Assembly (NCBI GenBank): GCA_903890485.1
Contig: CAITBM010000052.1
Coordinates: forward strand, 1 to 48,471
From: an uncultured Opitutaceae bacterium
GTDB taxonomy: Bacteria; Verrucomicrobiota; Verrucomicrobiia; Opitutales; Opitutaceae
Length of the DNA: 48,471 nt
Direction of reading: 5' to 3'
The position numbers were made by a program, and so were the translations under genes. Of this stretch, positions 10,186 to 17,168 are shown in pieces. Under the pieces are notes generated by a model. It worked only from the letters and a program-made list of their open reading frames with translations, did no database searches and was not told the DNA's origin. Every line of letters starts with the position of its first letter. The stretch's first letter is position 1.

Positions 10186-10905
10186 TCACACCTCTTGCCG
10201 CCAGGTTCGCCAGAAGGAAAACAATCCAACCAGGGTTCGCCACATCACCCGTAATCGGGATGCTGATGCGACCCCTCCCTCGCGGGGCCTCATTTCGACA
10301 TCGATCTCAAGGATGGTCGACCCCATGTCTCGCAGCCTGACAAGCACCTCAGCGAGCATCGGAATGCCTCGCTGGGTGATCTCAATTTTTAAGAACAGGC
10401 TTCGCCGGTAGGCTTGAATCCAATTCACGTCCCGAAGGCGTAGCCCAAATAGAACCGCAACGAGCTTCGGATAGATCCAGGCGTTCAGAAGCATGAGTGG
10501 GTTGTAGCCCATTCGGTGTCTGCGACACCCTACAATCACGTCCGCCGACCCAAGATGGTCGGTGTAGGGTTTTAGATCGCTGGCTTCCGCCGCCATATCA
10601 GCGGGCCACAGCATCAGGTATTCTCCAGTAGCCGTCTGTGCCCCAGCTAGGAAGGCACCGCCTATACCTTGGTTTGCCTGGTGGACGACCCGTACATTCG
10701 GTAGCTCGCGAGCTAGGGAATCGGCGATGACACCCGTTCTATCCCGACTGCCGTCATCTACGACGATAATCTCGGAAAGGCCGCCGGTTTCATCCAATGC
10801 GCTACGCAATGAACGCAGGGACCGGTCGAGCAACGCCTCCTCATTGAAGGCTGGAACAATGACACTCAGCCGCAACGCGCTATTATTTTCAGGGCCTAGA
10901 CTCAC
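10186..10905 (-). CDS. GT2 glycosyltransferase
   Basis: A 239-aa GT-A protein: [14 protein letters not shown] at the N terminus, [12 protein letters not shown], then LMLWPADM where most GT2 enzymes have a DxD, so only the second acidic residue is kept. No C-terminal membrane anchor like that of the GT2 at 7993-8967 is obvious. It starts with GTG at 10905 and ends 11 bp before the aminotransferase, in the same operon. The altered metal motif could mean an unusual donor or weak activity. The specificity is unknown. Confidence 0.8.
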   Translation of the reverse strand: MSLGPENNSALRLSVIVPAFNEEALLDRSLRSLRSALDETGGLSEIIVVDDGSRDRTGVIADSLARELPNVRVVHQANQGIGGAFLAGAQTATGEYLMLWPADMAAEASDLKPYTDHLGSADVIVGCRRHRMGYNPLMLLNAWIYPKLVAVLFGLRLRDVNWIQAYRRSLFLKIEITQRGIPMLAEVLVRLRDMGSTILEIDVEMRPREGGVASASRLRVMWRTLVGLFSFWRTWRQEV

Positions 10906-10924
10906 AAAAGCGAGTGAGTGGGCT

Positions 10925-11956
10925 CTAGGTGTAACGCACCCTTACCGTGCGTCCCCCACCTTTTACTGATCGCAGCGCAGCCTCGAGCACACGAACAACT
11001 TCGGTGCCGAAGACCCCGCTGGCAGCCGGCTGCCTTCGACTGCGAATGCAGTCCACAAATTCCTGGTCCTGGCGCATCAAAGGCTCAAACGGTGTCAGCT
11101 TGGGTATCGTGATCGCGCCGTCCCGAAGGATCATGTGGAACTCCCCGAATGAGGAGTAGCTCTTCGGGACGACGCCCTTGTCGTAGTAACGGATGGGTTC
11201 GAGGGTGTTCATGTCGTCCCAAACCGCCATCTTTCGACCTCCCACCACGGTGAGTTGGCGGACTTTGCGCGGATTGAGCCACGAGGTGTGGACATGGCAG
11301 ATAACGCCCTTGGGGTAGGTGAGGGTAAGGAAACCGATGTCCTCGATCCCCTTTTGCAGGAATGCGCCGCCCACTGCGGACACCGTTGCTGGCTTGGATC
11401 CAAGCAGGTAATTGAAAATTGAAATATCGTGGCTCGCGAGGTCGTACACGACGCCCACATCGCTGCGGACGGGGCCCAAATTGGTCCTTACGGCGTCCAT
11501 GTAATAGATCCGACCCAATTCACCTTGGTCGATGGCCTGCTTGAGATGCAGGGTTCCCGGATTGTACAGGAAAACGTGCCCGACCATCAACACCCTCCGG
11601 TGCTTTCTGGCCAGTAGGCAAAGGGCCTTTGACTCGGCAGAACTGAGCGCTAGCGGCTTTTCACAGAGGACGTGTTTCCCGACCCTTAATGACTCCCTTA
11701 CCAGTTCAAAATGCGACTGGACGGGGGTAGCGACGACCACGGCGTCAATGTCGGGGGCGCCCGTGATACCGCGTGGATTGCGCGTCGTTTCGACGCCAGG
11801 AAACTGCTTTCGGGCCAGCGCCAGGCGTTTCTCCGAGCTGTCGCACACTCGAATGAGGGTGCACCCTTCAATCCGGCTAAAATTGCGGACGTGGTTCGGA
11901 CCCCATTGGCCGAAGCCTATTACGCCAACCCGGAGTGCTGTCTTCGACATGGCCAT
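10925..11956 (-). CDS. Gfo/Idh/MocA-family NAD(P)-dependent sugar oxidoreductase
   Basis: A 343-aa protein with a Rossmann fold (GVIGFGQWG, about 11-19) and the EKP motif (CEKPL, K100) typical of the family. The segment TNLGPVRSDVGVVYDLASHDISI resembles WbpB/WlbA, which oxidise UDP-GlcNAcA at C3 before transamination. With the downstream DegT enzyme it would make a 3-amino sugar nucleotide. The start is uncertain: ATG at 11956 or 11950, or TTG at 11962, which has GCAGG 8 nt upstream. The gene ends 19 bp before the GT2 gene. Substrate assignment is inferred from motif resemblance and context. Confidence 0.85.
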   Translation of the reverse strand: MAMSKTALRVGVIGFGQWGPNHVRNFSRIEGCTLIRVCDSSEKRLALARKQFPGVETTRNPRGITGAPDIDAVVVATPVQSHFELVRESLRVGKHVLCEKPLALSSAESKALCLLARKHRRVLMVGHVFLYNPGTLHLKQAIDQGELGRIYYMDAVRTNLGPVRSDVGVVYDLASHDISIFNYLLGSKPATVSAVGGAFLQKGIEDIGFLTLTYPKGVICHVHTSWLNPRKVRQLTVVGGRKMAVWDDMNTLEPIRYYDKGVVPKSYSSFGEFHMILRDGAITIPKLTPFEPLMRQDQEFVDCIRSRRQPAASGVFGTEVVRVLEAALRSVKGGGRTVRVRYT

Positions 11957-12054
11957 GTACAAGCGGTCTACCTGCGGAATCCCTTGAAGGCAAACCAGTT
12001 TGCCACGTCGCGAATCGGGCTAAAGCAACGAGAGCCAATCGGTCGGCTCAGCTG

Positions 12055-12852
12055 CTACCTCCTGACATAGAGGTCCGTGAACCAGTATTTGATCCTGCTG
12101 TATCTCGCGAACTGGGCTGCAGTCGGCATCCCGCGCTTTGGGCGGAATTCAATCGAGAACCCGAAATCGTTGAGGAACTCGAACAAGCCTTTCGGAGTCG
12201 CCCCGGCGGCGGCCATTCCGTACGGCCAGAGTTCTACGTACAATTGTATGTTTGGATTGGCCGCCAACGTTTTCTCCATCCCTTTCAAGGCAGGTAGCTC
12301 CCAACCCTGGATATCCATCTTAATGAAATCCACAGGGGCACCTTCAAGGAATTCGTCGAGCATTATTACCGGAGTTTCAACTACGGACGCGCCGTCGGGA
12401 GTGGCGACCGTGAGACGATTCTCACCGTAGTTGTGGCTGCTCCTTTGAAAGGATGCCGTCCCGCTCTTAGCCCCTAGAGCTATGCGATGGGCAACGATTT
12501 GGGTTAGTCCGTTAATTCGTATATTCTCTGATAATGATGCGTAAACGTCGGGGTCCGGTTCAAAGGCAGTGACCCGCCCAGAGGAACCAACTGCGCGAGC
12601 AAGGATGTGGGAGTAGATTCCCAGATTGGCGCCGACATCAACGACATGCATCCCCGGCTTTAAGCAGGAAGCGAGGAATCGAGATTCGTCGGTGTCCGAA
12701 TGGAACGTTTTCCGCATCCCCAAGTAGAGGAGTCGATCAAACGAAGCGGCCGTAAATGAATCCTTTCCCACGCTGACACGTCGGCGCCAAATTCTGGACC
12801 GGTTAAATGCCACCATCGCCGAGCGAATCAGGGAACTCATCGAATCTGGCAC
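12055..12852 (-). CDS. FkbM-family SAM-dependent methyltransferase
   Basis: A 265-aa protein with motif I VVDVGANLGIYSHILAR at about 70-86, the acidic loop VTAFEPDPDV, and the FkbM signature DFIKMDIQGWELPALKGM. It is the second FkbM gene in the cluster and clearly diverged from the one at 2178-3038. It probably O-methylates a sugar of the surface glycan. The start is GTG at 12852, with GAGAAG 9 nt upstream; ATG at 12840 is the alternative. It ends about 100 bp before the Gfo/Idh gene and begins 18 bp after the methyltransferase-GT2 fusion. Confidence 0.85.
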   Translation of the reverse strand: MPDSMSSLIRSAMVAFNRSRIWRRRVSVGKDSFTAASFDRLLYLGMRKTFHSDTDESRFLASCLKPGMHVVDVGANLGIYSHILARAVGSSGRVTAFEPDPDVYASLSENIRINGLTQIVAHRIALGAKSGTASFQRSSHNYGENRLTVATPDGASVVETPVIMLDEFLEGAPVDFIKMDIQGWELPALKGMEKTLAANPNIQLYVELWPYGMAAAGATPKGLFEFLNDFGFSIEFRPKRGMPTAAQFARYSRIKYWFTDLYVRR

Positions 12853-12870
12853 CCAAAATGGCTTCTCATA

Positions 12871-14304
12871 TCAAACGAACTTCAACTTGCGCGCCGCAAA
12901 AACAACCATTCTCAGGAGCAACCATCCGTGGCTCCACCGGTGAATATTCGTGGACCCGTAAGTGCGGCCCCTGTACCGAACCGGTACATCCATGATCTTG
13001 AGGTTCAGGTGGGCCGCCCCGAAGAGGAGGTCAAAGTCGCCAAAGGGATCGAACGCGCCGAAAAACTCGCGGTTGGCGACGATCCGCTCGTAATCTGCTC
13101 TACGGAGCACCTTGGTGCCACAGAGGGTATCCTTGAGCGATTGGCCGAGCATCAGCGTGAAGAGAACGCCAAACGTCTTGTTGGCGCACATATTCAAGAA
13201 CTGCATGGCCTGCTTTTCCATTGGATACACAAGGCGCGATCCATTGGCGAATTCGGTTCGGCCCGAGACGACGGCGTCGTAGAACTTGGTCATCTCCTCG
13301 GGCGGCACGGTGAGATCCGCGTCGAGGATCATGAAGAGGTCACCTTCTGCGGCTGCGAATCCAGCGCGAACGGCGTCACCCTTTCCACGACCCGTTTGCT
13401 GGAGGATTTTAATCCGCTTATGGGGATATTCTTTGGCGACACGCTGGATCTCCTCCCACGTGTTGTCCTTCGAGTGTCCCTCAACAAAGATGATTTCGGT
13501 GCCGGCACCCATATCCGGGGTGCGCCGAATGGCATCTTCGATATTTCCTGCTTCGTTCCTTGCTGGAATGACGACCGATACGCTTAAGGGACCGGTTTCC
13601 TTGCGGCGCACGGGACGCGCGACCGCGAACACGGTGACACAGAACCAGGGGAATAAGGGCCCGAGCCACCGGTTGATGAAGCTGCCGACTCCGAAGGCTC
13701 GGATCGGACAGAGCATTCGGGGTTGGTAGGTCAATGTCTCCCAATCCGAAAGTACCATCAAACCAGCAATGTCATCATTGGACAGCCAGTTGCTTTGGGG
13801 GTGCTTTGATTTTAAGCCGAGCGCCTCCGCAACTGCAAAAACCGGTCGCCACAAAGCGGAAGGGTAGTTGATCACCAGGCGGGTCCCGGGGTGCGATACA
13901 CGATGGAGCTTATCGAGAATCTGTTGGACGTCCGCAGCAAAGTTGAGTGTATCCGAAATAAGAATATAGTCAAAACGCTCATCGAGGCTTAGCGCCTCGG
14001 CTGCCTGAACATAGAATTCGACGTCGGGAGCCTTCTGTCGAGCCATCGCGATCTGACCCTCCGAGACATCAATACCAACTTTGCGGCGAGCACGCAGCTG
14101 CCCGAGCAGTTCTCCCGAACCGCACCCGATTTCAAGAACTGACGCATCCGGAGGAACCAAGAGTCCAAAATAGTGAGCTAGTAGAATCCTATACGAGCGG
14201 GATGCAGGCTTAGGAACCGTCAGGGCCGAGTCATACCAAGCCCGTGTTGTTTCGATATGCTTGGAAACAACCGCTGAAACACCGGCAGGAATAGGGTGGG
14301 TCAC
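12871..14304 (-). CDS. Fusion of a class I methyltransferase and a GT2 glycosyltransferase
   Basis: A 477-aa two-domain protein. Residues 1 to about 235 form a SAM methyltransferase with VLEIGCGSGELLGQL as motif I and a Methyltransf_11-like core. Residues from about 243 form a GT-A domain with VSVVIPARNEAGNI, EIIFVEGHSKD and MILDADLTVPPE, the DPM1-like donor site. Such enzymes may glycosylate and methylate the same glycan or lipid carrier. It starts with GTG at 14304 and is the first gene of the leftward polysaccharide block, so the promoter should lie just to the right. The acceptor is unknown. Confidence 0.85.
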   Translation of the reverse strand: MTHPIPAGVSAVVSKHIETTRAWYDSALTVPKPASRSYRILLAHYFGLLVPPDASVLEIGCGSGELLGQLRARRKVGIDVSEGQIAMARQKAPDVEFYVQAAEALSLDERFDYILISDTLNFAADVQQILDKLHRVSHPGTRLVINYPSALWRPVFAVAEALGLKSKHPQSNWLSNDDIAGLMVLSDWETLTYQPRMLCPIRAFGVGSFINRWLGPLFPWFCVTVFAVARPVRRKETGPLSVSVVIPARNEAGNIEDAIRRTPDMGAGTEIIFVEGHSKDNTWEEIQRVAKEYPHKRIKILQQTGRGKGDAVRAGFAAAEGDLFMILDADLTVPPEEMTKFYDAVVSGRTEFANGSRLVYPMEKQAMQFLNMCANKTFGVLFTLMLGQSLKDTLCGTKVLRRADYERIVANREFFGAFDPFGDFDLLFGAAHLNLKIMDVPVRYRGRTYGSTNIHRWSHGWLLLRMVVFAARKLKFV

Positions 14305-14350
14305 CTCGTTGGTTTCAGCACGAGTATATCGATGGAGGCAAAGAGATTCG

Positions 14351-14602
14351 CTAGGTCTGCCTCGAAAGGCCGATAAAGCGCTCTACACCATTTGACCCCT
14401 TGCGGATGGTGAATTCACAGAAAATATCGATCCTTTCACCATTTGGCCGGAAAAATTCGCCAGTTCGCATGGCCGCGTAATCTATTTCTCAGGCACATAA
14501 TCCAGTGACAAGTTTCGCCTCTTCCATGTTGCTCTGTCGGGGTTCGCGAACAACGGTCAACTCAAGTTCGTAACCGGTATCGACTAAGCCCTGAAGTGTG
14601 AT
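14351..14602 (-). pseudogene. Decayed coding fragment with an in-frame TGA
   Basis: One minus-strand frame reads as protein-like for 84 codons, interrupted once by TGA at 14489-14491. The first part ends ...GYELELTVVREPRQSNMEEA..VTGLCA. After the stop it continues in the same frame with EIDYAAMRTGEFFRPNGERI and IDIFCEFTIRKG, to TAG at 14351. There is no good start codon at the upstream end. I cannot name the family. The continuous protein-like composition across the stop suggests the 3' remnant of a gene rather than chance, but this is a judgement by eye. It occupies most of the 436-bp gap before the first cluster gene, where that gene's promoter would be expected. Confidence 0.35.
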
Positions 14603-14740
14603 TTAGGATAGCTGATTATCGATAAGAAAAAAACAATCGATTGGGCTGTTGATATATTAACGGCGGGCACGATAAGTGCGTTTGCTCTTTACGTTGTCTC
14701 TGGATCCTCCGATTTCGCATCAAAGGTTGGAATTGAGTTA

Positions 14741-16960
14741 TTGATTGGGATATTTTTGCCCGGAGCCATTTGTGCACTTTGCTGCGCACTTTTTCTCGTT
14801 CCACGATTCACTTGGCCAGTGAGTTCGTGGGCGATTGCAGGCATCCTTTTTCTGCTTCCACTTTGGAGCATTTGGTTCACCGGCCGCAGCGATACAATGC
14901 TTATTGGTGGATTACTGCCATTCTCGGACGCTTCCGGCTATCTCGCAGACGCCCGGCGTCTTTCATTAGGCAACTCCTTTGCTGGGTTGGGGAACGGACA
15001 TCCAATTGCTACTGGGAGCCTAGCTGTTCTGTGGAAGTGCTTTCACGGCGACTACCGTCTTACACTCGCGAGCATCGCTCTTCTCGACGCTGCATCGTGC
15101 TGGTACGCTATGTCAGGAGTTGCATTGTCCCTCGGCTTTTTACCCGCTGTTTTGTTGATGTTGGTAGATTATTTGTTCTTAAGGCGCTTCTTAGGAATAC
15201 CGCTTTCCGAGCATTTTGGCGTAATGTTTTGCAACATTGGAGTGGGTTTAGCCTGCCGCCTTCCTGATTCAAAAAAGGCACTAAATTGGGGCGTGTTTAT
15301 CGCAACTCTCACATTGGCGCAAATGGCTAGGCCAGGTGCTTTATTAACAATTCCGACACTGATTCTAGGTGCATTTCTTTTTTCGCCATTTGAGGGTTTC
15401 AAACGACGCAGGTTGGCATTGCACATGGCTGCTAGCGTGTGCCTTATCCTGTTCCTAAGTAAACTTTTGCAGCAATCGATCTACGCCAACAATCCCTCTG
15501 CAATTTCCGATTCCGTATACGTATTACACAGTCTGGTTTTGGGTGGGACATGGGAAGACGCAATGAACCGTTATGGCGGCGACAACTTAGCGGTCCTGCA
15601 CGCAGTAAAGCTGCAGCTAATACACCATCCGCTTTCTTTCTTTACCGGTGCAATCCGCTCGATGGCAGAGTTTGTGCAGCGCTTCTATCTATTCTCATTC
15701 GTCGTTCGGCGATCGCTCAATTTAGCCCTCCATTTTGCGTTTTGCATCGGCGTTATAACCGGCATTCTTCAGGTAAAAAGCACTAGGAACTATTGGTGGA
15801 TGATCGCACTCCTGTGTGGCCTGTTTTTCTCGATGCCTCTTTTGCCACCTTGGGATACAGACGGCATGCGCGCTTACGCGGCCTCCATTCCATTGATAGC
15901 GTTTACTGCATCCTTCGGTGCGAACCGTGCATTTGAGTTTCTGAGCCAGAAGTTTGCCGGAGTAAGAGTCGTCGATGCTATGACTCTTTCCTGCCGAGTT
16001 CGCGATTCCTCGAAGAGGCCGTTCGTTGGGAGCAAAAGGATGCTTTTTAGTATATCTCTATTGATTCTGGGAATAATTTTTGCCGGACCTCCCTTACTGC
16101 GCTTGAATAACGCTCATCGCGTAGCCATCGAGCAAGCGACTAAAATTGGAAACGATTCAAGAATCGTCTTTGAACTCCTTCCACGCGCATCTTTGATGAT
16201 TGTCGCGGATGACGAACCGAGGGCAAGCGCTTCGCTCCGGATTACCGATTTTCGTGAAGGCCTCAAATCCTTTGCCGAGCTATATCCCGCTGAAGCAGAA
16301 CTGCTGCATTCCTTGCCAAGTGGAAACATTCTTTTTCCAGATAAGGAAAATTCGGCGTTTGTCGCAATTGACGCTCATGGCTATGATCCCGCATTGACTG
16401 GCCCTATTCCAAACCGGTCGTTTAGCCGACTGGCGGCCGGACGGCTTCTTATCTTCGCTCAGGATTCATTGATCGATAGAAGCCCAGACCTCGCGGCCTA
16501 TCGGTCCCCTGAGATCGCGCAATTCAATTTTGGACATAATAGGTTTCCTGTGATTCGCGCGGGCGACACCGTCCTCTTTTCAGGTGAATTGGAAAGCATT
16601 GAACCTTTCGCCAAAAGCCCGGCCGAAAAGGGAGCACAATCTGCGTTACCAATGATGTTGGATCGACATCGCTTGCGATTTCCGCTGACGGGCAAATACA
16701 GACTGCGAATCAACGGAGGGAAAACAATCAAGGTCCTAGTAGTCCCTCGGAACTGCACATCAATTCAGGCAATGCTTCAATTTCGCGACTTTATTTCTGT
16801 CGATTGCATTGACCCTGGCGCAGGAAAGCAAGAGTTCACTAACGACTCTCCGTTTGAAAATCTCGAACGGTGGTTCAAAGCAACCGAACCTGTTAAAATG
16901 ACGCCCTCGGCAATTGACGGAATAGTTGAACTCTTGGGTGGATTTTTTGTTAACGGTTAA
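14741..16960 (+). CDS. Polytopic membrane protein of unknown function
   Basis: A protein of at least 739 aa with about ten hydrophobic segments in the first 470 residues and a soluble C-terminal domain. An early loop carries PFSDASGYLADARRL, an acidic motif after the first spans that recalls GT-C enzymes, but no family can be named. The first usual start codon is TTG at 14741. The same frame stays open upstream to the stop at 14609-14611 and encodes a further helix-like stretch (WAVDILTAGTISAFALYVV), so the true start may be a rare CTG/ATT/ATC at 14612-14620. It is transcribed away from the polysaccharide cluster, and its base composition is A+T rich like part of that cluster. Confidence 0.6.
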   Translation: MIGIFLPGAICALCCALFLVPRFTWPVSSWAIAGILFLLPLWSIWFTGRSDTMLIGGLLPFSDASGYLADARRLSLGNSFAGLGNGHPIATGSLAVLWKCFHGDYRLTLASIALLDAASCWYAMSGVALSLGFLPAVLLMLVDYLFLRRFLGIPLSEHFGVMFCNIGVGLACRLPDSKKALNWGVFIATLTLAQMARPGALLTIPTLILGAFLFSPFEGFKRRRLALHMAASVCLILFLSKLLQQSIYANNPSAISDSVYVLHSLVLGGTWEDAMNRYGGDNLAVLHAVKLQLIHHPLSFFTGAIRSMAEFVQRFYLFSFVVRRSLNLALHFAFCIGVITGILQVKSTRNYWWMIALLCGLFFSMPLLPPWDTDGMRAYAASIPLIAFTASFGANRAFEFLSQKFAGVRVVDAMTLSCRVRDSSKRPFVGSKRMLFSISLLILGIIFAGPPLLRLNNAHRVAIEQATKIGNDSRIVFELLPRASLMIVADDEPRASASLRITDFREGLKSFAELYPAEAELLHSLPSGNILFPDKENSAFVAIDAHGYDPALTGPIPNRSFSRLAAGRLLIFAQDSLIDRSPDLAAYRSPEIAQFNFGHNRFPVIRAGDTVLFSGELESIEPFAKSPAEKGAQSALPMMLDRHRLRFPLTGKYRLRINGGKTIKVLVVPRNCTSIQAMLQFRDFISVDCIDPGAGKQEFTNDSPFENLERWFKATEPVKMTPSAIDGIVELLGGFFVNG

Positions 16961-17168
16961 AGTCTGTGCTTAACGATTAAATACTGTGGCCCTTCAGGTT
17001 TTTGGAGTTGAAGGTGCCGCCAACGGGCATCGCTAGCGTTTCTGTTAGTTCTGCGGGCGAGGGGCGATTGGAAGACGCAGTGAACTTGTTTGAATTTAAA
17101 TCAGGAATTCCACGGCACAATTTTCCCGAATCCATGAGTTTAGCACTTCTGTCTAAATCAGAATCGCT

